Below, piece by piece: positions 17,150 through 25,428 of a stretch of 64,000 nucleotides of DNA (positions are counted from its first letter, which is position 1; the number at the start of each line of letters is the position of its first letter). The DNA is from Clostridia bacterium. Its GTDB lineage: Bacteria > Bacillota > Clostridia > Christensenellales > Aristaeellaceae. The position numbers and the translations under genes were made by a program. The DNA is taken from positions 46,610 to 110,609 of the forward strand of contig JAFXVR010000065.1 in NCBI GenBank assembly GCA_017534885.1, given 5' to 3'. Under the pieces are notes generated by a model. That model worked only from the letters and a program-made list of their open reading frames with translations. It did no database searches and was not told the DNA's origin.

Positions 17150-18835
17150 ATGAAAATCCTGTTCACAGCCAGCGAGTGCGTGCCTTTTATCAAGACCGGC
17201 GGACTGGCTGATGTGGTCGGCGCGCTGGCGCCTGTGCTGGCAGCTCAGGGCCATGACGTGCGCGTGATTTTGCCGCTGTATACCGCCATTCCCGAGAAGT
17301 TCACCAGCGAAATGCGCCATGTGACCGATTTCGAGGTGCAGCTGGGGTGGCGCCGCCAGTACTGCGGCATCGAGAAGCTCGAGATGAATGGCGTGACCTG
17401 GTACTTTGTGGACAACAAGTTCTACTTTGGCCGGCCTTACATCTACGGCATGGGCGGCGACGAGTATGAGCGCTTCGGCTTCTTCTGCCGCGGGGTGCTC
17501 AACTGCCTGCCGACGCTGGATTTCCAGCCGGACATCATTCACGCCCACGACTGGCAGAGCGGCATGGTGCCTGCCCTGCTGAAGATCCAGTACGCCCACC
17601 TACCCTTCTATACGAACATCCGCACCATCTTCACCATCCACAACCTGCAGTACCAGGGCATCTTCGGCATCCGTGAGGTGCAGGACGTGCTGGGTCTGGG
17701 CGACAGCCTGTGGACGAACGACAAGCTGGAGTGCTTCGGCTGCGCTAACTACCTGAAGGCCGCGCTGGTGTATTCCGACCTGATCACCACGGTGAGTCCC
17801 TCCTATGCCGAGGAAATCCAGACCGCCTACTATGGAGAGCGTCTGGACGGCTTGCTTCGGGCGCGCAAGCATCAGCTGTACGGCGTGCTGAACGGCCTGG
17901 ATGTGGTGGATTACGATCCCTCCACGGACAGCAGCATCGCGTCGCGCTTTACCCCGCACGATCTGAGCGGCAAAGCCCTGTGCAAACAGCAGCTGCAGCA
18001 GGAGCTGGGCCTGGAGGTTGATCCCGAGACGCCGATCGTCGGCATGGTGGGCCGCCTGAGCAACCAGAAGGGTCTGGATCTGGTGGACTACATCATTGCT
18101 GAGCTGATGCAGGAGCGGGTGCAACTGGTGGTGCTGGGCATGGGCGAGAGCCGCTATGTCAACCTGTTCAGCTGGGCTGAGGGCGAGTACAAGGGCAAGG
18201 TAGCCGCCCGTTTCACCATGGACAGCTCCCTGGCGCACCGCATCTATGCCGGCTGCGATATGTTCCTGATGCCCAGTCAGTTCGAGCCCTGCGGCCTGAG
18301 CCAGCTCATCGCCATGCGCTACGGCACCATTCCGATCGTCCGCGAGACCGGCGGCCTGAGGGACACCGTACTGAGCTACAACGAGGAGACCGGCACGGGC
18401 AACGGCTTCAGCTTCTTCAACTACAACGCCCACGACATGCTGCACACCATCCAGCGGGCGATGACCTTCTATCACGACCGCAAGGATGTGTGGCGGCTCC
18501 TGCAGCAGCGCGGCATGAGCGCCGATTACAGCTGGAACCGCAGCGCCGCCAAGTATGTGGAGCTCTATCGCGGCTTGCTGGGCGAGATTGCCCTGCGCGA
18601 CCCGGGTGAGCCTGAGGAAGAGCCCGCGGAAGCCGCTGCAGAGGAAGCTCCCACTGAGGTGAAGAAACCCGCGAAGAAGGCTGTCAAGCCCAAGGCTGAA
18701 AAGACGGAGAAAGCCGAAGCCCCCAAGAAGGCATCGGCCAAGAAGCCCGCCAAAGCCGCCAAGGAAGAAGCGCCCAAAGCGGAAGAACCCGCCAAAAAGC
18801 CCCGCGCTCCCAGGAAAAAGAAGACTGAGGAGTAA
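17150..18835 (+). CDS. glgA: Glycogen synthase GlgA with a Lys/Ala/Pro-rich C-terminal tail
   Basis: 561 residues: a GT5 glycogen synthase of about 480 residues plus an unusual tail of about 75. The ADP-binding KTGGLADVVGALA motif is near residue 15, the second lobe starts at GMVGRLSNQKGLDLV, and the retaining-GT site reads PSQFEPCGLSQL with its conserved Glu. It transfers glucose from ADP-glucose to glycogen. The tail is repeated K-K-P-A, A-E-K and A-P-K blocks like histone H1 tails, first acidic then basic, and is not part of the family. AGGAG-type site before the ATG. A hairpin at 18859 closes the operon. Confidence 0.96.
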   Translation: MKILFTASECVPFIKTGGLADVVGALAPVLAAQGHDVRVILPLYTAIPEKFTSEMRHVTDFEVQLGWRRQYCGIEKLEMNGVTWYFVDNKFYFGRPYIYGMGGDEYERFGFFCRGVLNCLPTLDFQPDIIHAHDWQSGMVPALLKIQYAHLPFYTNIRTIFTIHNLQYQGIFGIREVQDVLGLGDSLWTNDKLECFGCANYLKAALVYSDLITTVSPSYAEEIQTAYYGERLDGLLRARKHQLYGVLNGLDVVDYDPSTDSSIASRFTPHDLSGKALCKQQLQQELGLEVDPETPIVGMVGRLSNQKGLDLVDYIIAELMQERVQLVVLGMGESRYVNLFSWAEGEYKGKVAARFTMDSSLAHRIYAGCDMFLMPSQFEPCGLSQLIAMRYGTIPIVRETGGLRDTVLSYNEETGTGNGFSFFNYNAHDMLHTIQRAMTFYHDRKDVWRLLQQRGMSADYSWNRSAAKYVELYRGLLGEIALRDPGEPEEEPAEAAAEEAPTEVKKPAKKAVKPKAEKTEKAEAPKKASAKKPAKAAKEEAPKAEEPAKKPRAPRKKKTEE

Positions 18836-18858
18836 AGCGAGCAACTGAAGAAAAACCG

Positions 18859-18893
18859 GCAGCGCATCTTTCTGCGGGAGGATGCGCTGCTTT
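18859..18893 (+). terminator. Terminator of the glg operon
   Basis: GCAGCGCATC (18859-18868) and GATGCGCTGC (18881-18890) form a perfect 10-bp stem with a 12-base loop; only three T follow. Confidence 0.7.
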
Positions 18894-18949
18894 GATGAAT
18901 GGTTAAGCATGGACTCATCCTTAAGAAATAAAACACATTTTTGGAAGGT

Positions 18950-19024
18950 CTTTTGGAAGAGGATAGGGGGTTTGGGGGATAGGGGAAACTTTTTCTTCCA
19001 ATGAAAGGTTTCCCCTTTCCCCCA
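18950..19024. repeat. G-rich palindromic intergenic element (REP-like)
   Basis: GGGGGATAGGGGAAAC (18974-18989) pairs with GTTTCCCCTTTCCCCC (19008-19023) over 16 bp with one mismatch, and the inner TTTC/GAAA extends the stem. It is preceded by a direct repeat of GGATAGGGG. A degenerate sequence sharing GGAAGAGGAWAGGGGG occurs near 43870. The layout resembles a dispersed palindromic repeat rather than a terminator. Confidence 0.6.
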
Positions 19025-19032
19025 ATCTGAGG

Positions 19033-19038
19033 TATAAT
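19033..19038 (+). promoter_or_regulatory. TATAAT immediately before the methyltransferase start
   Basis: A perfect -10 hexamer ends three bases before the ATG at 19042. With ordinary spacing the transcript would begin at or just after the start codon, so the mRNA would be leaderless or nearly so. No good -35 is seen: the position falls in the palindrome arm (TTCCCC). Confidence 0.45.
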
Positions 19039-19041
19039 ACC

Positions 19042-19758
19042 ATGGAACTCCTTGAGGAGCTGCAGCCCGGGGGGCTGAGGATACTGCAGAAGGCGGAAGG
19101 CTTCCGCTTTGGAATGGACAGCGTGCTGCTGGCGGATTTCGCGGACATCCGGTCCGGGGACGCGGTGGCGGACTTCGGCACGGGCACAGGCATTCTGCCG
19201 CTGCTGCTGATCAGCCGGGGCAAGGGGGCGGTCTTTACCGCGCTGGAGCTGCAGCAGGACATGGCGGACATGGCGGCGCGCAGCATGGCGCTGAACGGGC
19301 TGGAGGACAGGGTGAAAGTGCTGCACCTCCCGGTGGAGGAAGCAGAAAGCGCGATCGCCCCCTGCAGTTTGGACGCGGTGATCTGCAACCCACCCTATGG
19401 AATGCCTGGCACCACGCTGCAAAACCCGAGCGAGGAAAGACGGCTGGCCCGGCATCAGACAGAGGACGGACTTCGCCTCTGGCTCAGGACGGCCTTCCGC
19501 CTGCTGAAGGGAAAGGGGAGAATGGCCATCGTCTATCCCGCGCCGCGAATGCTGCAGGTCATGCGCGATATGGAGGACGCCCACCTGGCGCCCAAGCGCT
19601 TCCGGCTGGTCTATCCCAGACAGGACAAGCCGGCCAAACTGGTGCTGATCGAAGCCCAGAAGGACGCAAAGCCCATGCTTCACCCGATGCCGCCGCTGAT
19701 TGTCTACCAGGCGGACGGCAGCCCGACGGAGGAACTGCGGCGCATCTACCGGGAATGA
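19042..19758 (+). CDS. TrmN6/YfiC-like tRNA1(Val) (adenine-N6) methyltransferase
   Basis: 238-residue SAM-dependent methyltransferase. The N-terminus ILQKAEGFRFGMDSVLLADF is typical of the YfiC group. Motif I is DFGTGTGILPLLL, and the catalytic NPPY motif (ICNPPYGM) of N6-adenine methyltransferases is near residue 115. Family members methylate A37 of tRNA1(Val); the target in this lineage is presumed by similarity. The start has no ribosome site because the -10 hexamer abuts it; family alignment of the N-terminus supports this ATG. The flavoprotein gene follows. Confidence 0.9.
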   Translation: MELLEELQPGGLRILQKAEGFRFGMDSVLLADFADIRSGDAVADFGTGTGILPLLLISRGKGAVFTALELQQDMADMAARSMALNGLEDRVKVLHLPVEEAESAIAPCSLDAVICNPPYGMPGTTLQNPSEERRLARHQTEDGLRLWLRTAFRLLKGKGRMAIVYPAPRMLQVMRDMEDAHLAPKRFRLVYPRQDKPAKLVLIEAQKDAKPMLHPMPPLIVYQADGSPTEELRRIYRE

Positions 19759-19861
19759 GCGGGAAGGCAAATGCGGACGGGCAGAAATGAGAAAGGAACA
19801 GTGCGCGGTCAAGGGAGACGGCTGCAGAAAAACGCCGCGCTCAAACCGCGCCGGTTATGTG

Positions 19862-21079
19862 ATGCGCACAATCATCATTGGCGGCGGCCCGGCGGGCATG
19901 GCCGCGGCGATTGCGGCTTCAGCCTGCGGGGATCAGGTGACGCTGCTGGAGCGGCTGGACAGGGTCGGCAAGAAACTGATGGCCACCGGCAACGGGCGGT
20001 GCAACCTGATGAACACAGGCGCGCCGGTCTATCCGGGCGGGGAAGAACTGGCCAGGGCGGTGCTCTCCCGCTGCGGCGTCAGGGAGCAGACGGCCTTCTG
20101 GCACTGGCTGGGTCTGCGGCTCCGGGAGGAAGGCGAGGGCCGGGTCTATCCGGTGAGCGGACAGGCTGCTTCGGTGCTGGATGTGTTGCGCTTTGCTATG
20201 GAGCGCCAGCGGGTGGAAGCGCGCACGGGGGTGACGGTCACCGGGCTGAAGCGGAAGGGCTCCGGCTGGCTGGTGGAAACGAGCGTCGGCGCGCTGGAGG
20301 CAGAGCGCGTCATCGTGACCGGCGGCGGGAAGGCGCAGCCCAAGCTGGGCAGTGACGGAAGCTGCTACCGCCTGCTGACAGGACTGGGGCATCGGCTGAT
20401 TCCGCCCAGACCCGCCCTGACCCAGATCGAGACAGAGACTGCGCTCATCCGCGGCCTGAGCGGTCAGCGGGCGCGGTGTACTGTCAGCCTGAAACGCGGC
20501 GGACAAACCCTGCACATCGAAAGGGGCGAGGCGCTTTTCACCGATTACGGCCTCAGCGGCGTATGTGCCATGCAGTGCGCAAGGGCAGCGCGGGCGGGGG
20601 ATGTCCTGAGCCTGGACTTCACGGAAGCCCTGCGGATGACGAAGGAGACCGTGCTGGCGGAACTGTGGCGCAGAAGCCGGCAATGGCGGGATATGCCCCG
20701 GGAACGCCTGCTGTCCGGCCTGGTGAGCGCGAGGATCGGCACAGGGCTGCTCAGGGCGGCGGACGTGAGCCTCAGCGGGACGATCGCAGGGCTGACGGAG
20801 CAGGAGCTGCGCCGGGTTTCATCTCGGATTGCGGACTTCCCGCTGCGGGTGACGGGCTTGAAGGGCTTCGACAGCTGTCAGGTGACAGCGGGCGGCATCG
20901 ATACAGCGGACTTCTCGCCGGACACGATGGCATCGCTGAAAGCGCCGGGACTGCACGCCGCCGGCGAGGTGATGGACGTGGACGGGGACTGCGGGGGCTT
21001 CAACCTGATGTTTGCCTTCGGCAGCGGGATTCTGGCAGGACTGAACGGGCGCAGGGCGCCATGGGAGGATATGGAATGA
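19862..21079 (+). CDS. HI0933/BaiN-like FAD-binding flavoprotein (aminoacetone oxidase family)
   Basis: 405 residues. The dinucleotide motif IIGGGPAGMAAAIAAS is at the N-terminus, then the family signature KKLMATGNGRCNLMN, VIVTGGGKAQPKLGSDG, a middle domain, and a C-terminal FAD contact AAGEVMDVDGDCGGFNLMFA. The family is a poorly characterised flavoprotein group related to the bile-acid enzyme BaiN; substrate unknown. The start at 19862 puts the Rossmann strand at residue 2, as expected. It lacks an evident ribosome site, and an in-frame ATG at 19787 is the alternative. Its stop overlaps tex (ATGA). Confidence 0.9.
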   Translation: MRTIIIGGGPAGMAAAIAASACGDQVTLLERLDRVGKKLMATGNGRCNLMNTGAPVYPGGEELARAVLSRCGVREQTAFWHWLGLRLREEGEGRVYPVSGQAASVLDVLRFAMERQRVEARTGVTVTGLKRKGSGWLVETSVGALEAERVIVTGGGKAQPKLGSDGSCYRLLTGLGHRLIPPRPALTQIETETALIRGLSGQRARCTVSLKRGGQTLHIERGEALFTDYGLSGVCAMQCARAARAGDVLSLDFTEALRMTKETVLAELWRRSRQWRDMPRERLLSGLVSARIGTGLLRAADVSLSGTIAGLTEQELRRVSSRIADFPLRVTGLKGFDSCQVTAGGIDTADFSPDTMASLKAPGLHAAGEVMDVDGDCGGFNLMFAFGSGILAGLNGRRAPWEDME

Positions 21080-23226
21080 ACATCAACGAAATCATCGCGA
21101 AAGAGCTGGGGGTACAGGTCTGGCAGGTGGAAGCGGTCATCGCGCTGCTGGACGAAGGCTGCACAATTCCCTTTATCGCGCGGTACCGCAAGGAAAAGCA
21201 CGGCGAGATGAGCGATCAGCAGCTGCGCGACCTGACCGAGCGCCTGGGCCAGCTCCGGGCGGTGGAAGAACGCCGGGAAGCCATTGTGGAATCCCTGCGC
21301 AAACAGGAAAAGTGGACGGAAGAGCTTCAGGCTGACCTGGACAGGTGTCAGACCTTGGCGCAGCTGGAGGATGTCTACCGCCCCTACAAGCCCAAGCGCC
21401 GCACCCGGGCTTCGGTGGCGCGGGAAAAGGGACTGGAGCCGCTGGCCGACCTGATGCTGCTGCAGCTGAGCCGGGCGTGGACCATTGAGGAGCTGGCCCA
21501 GCCCTACATCGATCCGGAGAAGGGCGTGGCGGACGCGGAGGAGGCCATCAGCGGAGCGATGGACATCATTGCCGAGCGGGTCAGCGACGACGCGAAGGTG
21601 CGTACCAGGCTCAAAAACCTGTACACCCGGGAGTGTCAGGTGCGCACCGCCGCCAGCGCGGAGGACGCCAATACGGTCTACCAGATGTACTTCGACCGAA
21701 GCGAGCCGCTGCGCACAATGCCCCCTCACCGGGTGCTGGCGGTCAACCGCGGCGAAAAGGAAGGCGCGCTGAAGGTCAGCCTGGATGTGCCCGAGGCGGA
21801 TGCCCTGCGGGAAGTGCGGTCGGAGTATGTGCTGCGCACCGGCAGCGTGACCTGCGAATACGTCGAAAAAGCCTGCGACGACGCCTATGACCGGCTGATC
21901 GCGCCTTCCCTGGCCAACGAACTGCGCGGCGACCTGACGGACAAGGCGCAGCAGGCGGCGATCCGGGTCTTCGCCCTGAACCTGAAGCCCCTGCTGATGC
22001 AGCCGCCCATCAGGGGTCGGGTGGTGCTGGGCCTGGATCCCGGCTTTGCCCACGGCTGCAAGCTGGCGGTGGTGGATCCCACGGGCCGGGTGCTGGACAC
22101 AGGCGTGATTTATCCCACCCAGTCGGCGCGGATGATCGCCGAGGCCAAACTGGTGGTCAAGCGGCTGATCGTCAAGCACCATGTGACCGCGGCGGCCATC
22201 GGCAACGGCACGGCCAGCCGGGAGACCGAGCGCTTCTTCGCGGAGGTCATGAAGGAGATGAACCTGGGCGCGGAGCTGCAGTACATGATCGTGTCAGAAG
22301 CTGGCGCGTCGGTGTATTCCGCTTCAAAGCTGGCGACGGAAGAGTTCCCGCAGTATGATGTCAACGTGCGCTCAGCCATCTCCATCGCCCGCAGGATGCA
22401 GGATCCCCTGGCCGAGCTGGTGAAGATCGACCCCAAGGCCATCGGCGTGGGACAGTATCAGCACGATTTAAAGGAAAAGGAACTGGACGAGGCCCTGGAC
22501 GGCGTGGTGGAGGACTGTGTGAACGCGGTGGGCGTGGATGTCAACACCGCCAGCGCCTCCCTGCTGGAGCACGTGGCGGGCATCAGCGCCTCTCTGGCCA
22601 AGAGCATTGTGGCCTACCGGGAGGAAAACGGCGGCTTCAAGACCCGCAGCGAGCTGAAAAAGGTGCCCAAGCTGGGCCCCAAGGCCTTTGCCCAGTGCGC
22701 GGGCTTCCTGCGGATTCCGGGCGGGAAGGATCTGATCGAGAACACCGGCGTGCATCCCGAGAGCTACGCGGTGGCCAAGGCCTTGCTCAAGCGCTTTGAC
22801 ATGAAGCCGGGGGACGCGGCGGGCGGAAAGCTGGTTGCAGAGGCCGAGAAGGTGGGCTATGCAGCCCTGGCGAAAGAGCTGGACTGCGGCGAGCCCACCC
22901 TGCGCGACATCGTCAAGGAACTCAACAAGCCCGGCCGCGACCCCCGCGACGAGCTGCCGCCGCCCCTGCTGCGGGCGGACGTGCTGTCCATGGATGACCT
23001 GAAGCCCGGCCTGGAGCTGAAGGGCACCGTGCGCAATGTGACGGACTTCGGCGCCTTTGTGGACATCGGCGTGCACCGGGATGGGCTTGTGCACATCAGC
23101 CAGCTGGGCCGCTTCGTGCGCCACCCCTCCGAGATGGTGCGCACCGGCGACACCGTGACCGTGTGGGTGCTGAATGTCGAAAAGGACAAGCAGCGCATCA
23201 GCCTGACCATGAAGAAGCCGCAGTAA
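21076..23226 (+). CDS. tex: Tex family RNA-binding transcription accessory protein
   Basis: 716 residues, normal for Tex. N-terminal helical domain (IPFIARYRKEKHGEMSD), an RNase H-like YqgF domain (VLGLDPGFAHGCKLAVVD, SEAGASVYSASKLA), helix-hairpin-helix motifs (NTASASLLEHVAGIS, LKKVPKLGPKAFAQCAGFLR) and a C-terminal S1 RNA-binding domain (GTVRNVTDFGAFVDIGVHRD). Tex binds nucleic acids and influences transcription and stress tolerance. The ATG is set by GGGAGG and overlaps the flavoprotein stop. An in-frame upstream extension through the flavoprotein gene is ignored. Confidence 0.97.
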   Translation: MNINEIIAKELGVQVWQVEAVIALLDEGCTIPFIARYRKEKHGEMSDQQLRDLTERLGQLRAVEERREAIVESLRKQEKWTEELQADLDRCQTLAQLEDVYRPYKPKRRTRASVAREKGLEPLADLMLLQLSRAWTIEELAQPYIDPEKGVADAEEAISGAMDIIAERVSDDAKVRTRLKNLYTRECQVRTAASAEDANTVYQMYFDRSEPLRTMPPHRVLAVNRGEKEGALKVSLDVPEADALREVRSEYVLRTGSVTCEYVEKACDDAYDRLIAPSLANELRGDLTDKAQQAAIRVFALNLKPLLMQPPIRGRVVLGLDPGFAHGCKLAVVDPTGRVLDTGVIYPTQSARMIAEAKLVVKRLIVKHHVTAAAIGNGTASRETERFFAEVMKEMNLGAELQYMIVSEAGASVYSASKLATEEFPQYDVNVRSAISIARRMQDPLAELVKIDPKAIGVGQYQHDLKEKELDEALDGVVEDCVNAVGVDVNTASASLLEHVAGISASLAKSIVAYREENGGFKTRSELKKVPKLGPKAFAQCAGFLRIPGGKDLIENTGVHPESYAVAKALLKRFDMKPGDAAGGKLVAEAEKVGYAALAKELDCGEPTLRDIVKELNKPGRDPRDELPPPLLRADVLSMDDLKPGLELKGTVRNVTDFGAFVDIGVHRDGLVHISQLGRFVRHPSEMVRTGDTVTVWVLNVEKDKQRISLTMKKPQ

Positions 23227-23252
23227 GGCTTCAAACAGAACAGCAAAAAAAC

Positions 23253-23323
23253 AGCCTCCCTTTGCCTAAAGATGGTCTGCAGCGTGTATAATGGCGCTGC
23301 TGCCCATGGGCGGCGGGGAGGCT
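23253..23323 (+). promoter_or_regulatory. azlC promoter region with possible ribosome-site occlusion
   Basis: TATAAT lies at 23287-23292 with only a weak -35. AGCCTCCC (23253-23260) is exactly complementary to GGGAGGCT (23316-23323), which contains the azlC ribosome site. A transcript starting upstream, such as tex readthrough, could hide that site, whereas one from the -10 would not contain the pairing arm. Inference only. Confidence 0.35.
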
Positions 23324-23325
23324 TT

Positions 23326-24054
23326 ATGCTGTCATTGATCAGACGGGTATTTCCGCGCACCATGCCGGTGCTGGCGGGATACATCTTTCTGGGGATTGCC
23401 TATGGCGCTGCCATGAACGCCCGGGGACTGGCGCCGGGCTGGTCGGCGCTCATCAGCGTGATCGTATACGGGGGCTCGCTGCAGTTCGCGCTGATTGACT
23501 GCCTGACTCGCTCCTTTGCGCCGCTGACCATTGCCGCGCTGGCCCTGTTGATCCAGGCCCGGCACCTCTTTTACAGCCTAAGCATGCTGGACAGCTACCA
23601 GGGAACCGGCTGGAGGAAGCCTTACCTGATCTTCTCCCTGACCGATGAAACCTACTCCCTGGTGTGCAATGGCGCGCCGGCAGGGGAGGACGCGGGCCGG
23701 TGGTTCACGGCGGTGTCGCTGCTGGATCAGAGCTACTGGGTGGCGGGCACGATTCTCGGGGCGCTGATGGGAAGCCTGCTGCCCACGGAGGCGCTGCGGG
23801 GCATCGATTTTTCGATGACGGCGCTGTTTACGGTGATTGCCACCGACCAGACCATGGACGCCGTACAAAAGGCCCGTCAGGGTGAATGGCCGCTCCGGGA
23901 GGCGCTCTTCGCTCCGCTCCTGGGTGGGCTGATGACCTTAACGAGCCTCTTGATCGCCGGCCAGGAAAGCTTTCTGCTGCTGGCCATGGCGGGCATGCTG
24001 CTGCTCTTTTACGCGAGATGGCGGACGCTGAAAGGGAAGGAGGCGGCTGCATGA
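23326..24054 (+). CDS. azlC: Branched-chain amino acid exporter subunit AzlC
   Basis: 242-residue membrane protein of the AzlC/YgaZ family, the large subunit of an amino-acid efflux system. Segments seen: VLAGYIFLGIAYGAAM, IVYGGSLQFALIDCL, LTIAALALLIQARHLFYS (the conserved RHLFYS), SLTDETYSL and several later helices. It acts with AzlD, whose gene overlaps by four bases. The ATG at 23326 follows GGGGAGG at good spacing. Confidence 0.94.
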   Translation: MLSLIRRVFPRTMPVLAGYIFLGIAYGAAMNARGLAPGWSALISVIVYGGSLQFALIDCLTRSFAPLTIAALALLIQARHLFYSLSMLDSYQGTGWRKPYLIFSLTDETYSLVCNGAPAGEDAGRWFTAVSLLDQSYWVAGTILGALMGSLLPTEALRGIDFSMTALFTVIATDQTMDAVQKARQGEWPLREALFAPLLGGLMTLTSLLIAGQESFLLLAMAGMLLLFYARWRTLKGKEAAA

Positions 24055-24377
24055 ACAGCATCCAGATTCTTGTGACAATTCTGATTGCGTCGGCGGTGAC
24101 GATCCTCACCCGCGCCCTGCCCTTTTGGGTGTTCTCCGGGGGCCGGAAGCCGCCTGCCTTCATCACCTGGCTGGGCGCGCAGCTGCCCCGCGCCGTGATG
24201 CTGATGCTGGTGGTTTACTGCCTGAGGGACGTCCGCTTTGACGGCGCGCAGCAGTGGCTGCCGGCCTTCTGCGGGGTGGCCGCAGCCGTCCTGCTGCACG
24301 TGTGGAAGCGCCGGATGATCCTGTCCATCGCCGGGGCGACGGCCGTGTACATGGCGCTGATCAGGGTGATTGTGTAA
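24051..24377 (+). CDS. azlD: Branched-chain amino acid transport small subunit AzlD
   Basis: 108-residue membrane protein with four predicted helices, typical of AzlD/YgaH. The N-terminal TILTRALPFWVFSGGRKPP and middle LGAQLPRAVMLMLVVYCLRD segments are family-like. It is translated from an ATG overlapping the azlC stop, consistent with equal expression of the two subunits. Confidence 0.93.
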   Translation: MNSIQILVTILIASAVTILTRALPFWVFSGGRKPPAFITWLGAQLPRAVMLMLVVYCLRDVRFDGAQQWLPAFCGVAAAVLLHVWKRRMILSIAGATAVYMALIRVIV

Positions 24378-24464
24378 GGGTGCTTTCGTCAGTTGACGGT
24401 GCGGTGAATAATGGCGGGAACAGGCAACAAACGGGCAGCAGGGCCAGCGCATATCCGAAAAGGG

Positions 24465-25061
24465 TTACATTTCCCTCCGTCCCTCCAGCGCTTTGCTGAG
24501 GGTCACTTCGTCGGCGTACTCCAGGTCGGAGCCGACGGGCACGCCGTGGGCGATGCGGGTGACACGGACACCCAGGGGCTTGAGCTGGCGGGCGATATAG
24601 GCGGCGGTGGCTTCGCCCTCGATGTCGGGATTGGTGGCGAGGATGACCTCCTCGACACCGCCTTCCTCCACGCGGTTCAGCAGCTCGCGGATGCGGATGT
24701 CCTCCGGCCCGATGCCGTCCATGGGGGAGAGGGTTCCGTGGAGGACATGGTACACGCCGTGATAGTCGTGCATGCGCTCCATGGCGGCCACGTCCCGGGG
24801 ATCGCGCACCACGCAGATCTGAGCGGCGCTGCGCTCGGGATTGCGGCAGACGTCGCACTGGCTGTCCGCGGCATAATTCCCGCAGATCTCGCAGTAGCGG
24901 ATGGCCTTGCGACCCTCCCAGAGGCCGGTGGCCAGGGAGCGCACATCCTCCAGCTTCATCCCGGCAATGTGATAGGCCAGGCGCTGGGCGGACTTGCGCC
25001 CGATGCCCGGTAGGCGGGACAGTTCCTGGACCATGCGGGCGATGGGTTCAATGGTCTCCAT
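24465..25061 (-). CDS. recR: Recombination protein RecR
   Basis: 198 residues, full length. Helix-hairpin-helix [18 protein letters not shown], four-cysteine zinc site [16 protein letters not shown], then a Toprim domain ([30 protein letters not shown]) and a C-terminal [17 protein letters not shown] segment. RecR works with RecO and RecF to load RecA at gaps. It lies one base after ybaB, the conserved pair. The usual upstream partner dnaX is absent here. Confidence 0.97.
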   Translation of the reverse strand: METIEPIARMVQELSRLPGIGRKSAQRLAYHIAGMKLEDVRSLATGLWEGRKAIRYCEICGNYAADSQCDVCRNPERSAAQICVVRDPRDVAAMERMHDYHGVYHVLHGTLSPMDGIGPEDIRIRELLNRVEEGGVEEVILATNPDIEGEATAAYIARQLKPLGVRVTRIAHGVPVGSDLEYADEVTLSKALEGRREM

Positions 25062-25062
25062 A

Positions 25063-25398
25063 TCAGAACAAACCCTTCATGCCGGGCGCCATGCGGCCCA
25101 TTGCCGCTTCCTTGGCCGCGTCGGAGGCGCGCACCGCCTCGTTCACAGCGGCGCGGATCAGGTCTTCCAGCATCTCCACGTCGTCGGGATCCACCACTTC
25201 GGGATCGATATGCAGTTCAGTCAGCTCATGCTTGCCGGTCACCTTCACGCTGACCTTGCCGCCGCCGCTCTGGGCTTCGTAGACTTCAGCCTCCAGCTTC
25301 TCCTGAGCTTCCTGCATCTGCTGCTGCATCTTCTGGGCCTGGCGCATGAGCTGCTGCATGTTGCCGCCGTTGAAAGCGCCGAAATTCTGTCTTGCCAT
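25063..25398 (-). CDS. YbaB/EbfC nucleoid-associated protein
   Basis: 111 residues. A Met/Gln-rich N-terminal helix ([20 protein letters not shown]) leads into the conserved sheet [20 protein letters not shown] and a C-terminal helix [14 protein letters not shown]. These small dimers bind DNA and are usually encoded next to recR, as here. AAGGAGG precedes the start. The first in-frame ATG is used. Confidence 0.95.
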   Translation of the reverse strand: MARQNFGAFNGGNMQQLMRQAQKMQQQMQEAQEKLEAEVYEAQSGGGKVSVKVTGKHELTELHIDPEVVDPDDVEMLEDLIRAAVNEAVRASDAAKEAAMGRMAPGMKGLF

Positions 25399-25428
25399 GG
25401 GAATATCCTCCTTATTGTTATGCTTTGC

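Noticed and set aside
20476..21075. 600-base in-frame extension upstream of tex
   Set aside because: It lies inside the flavoprotein gene in another frame; Tex begins at 21076 with a ribosome site and the conserved N-terminus.
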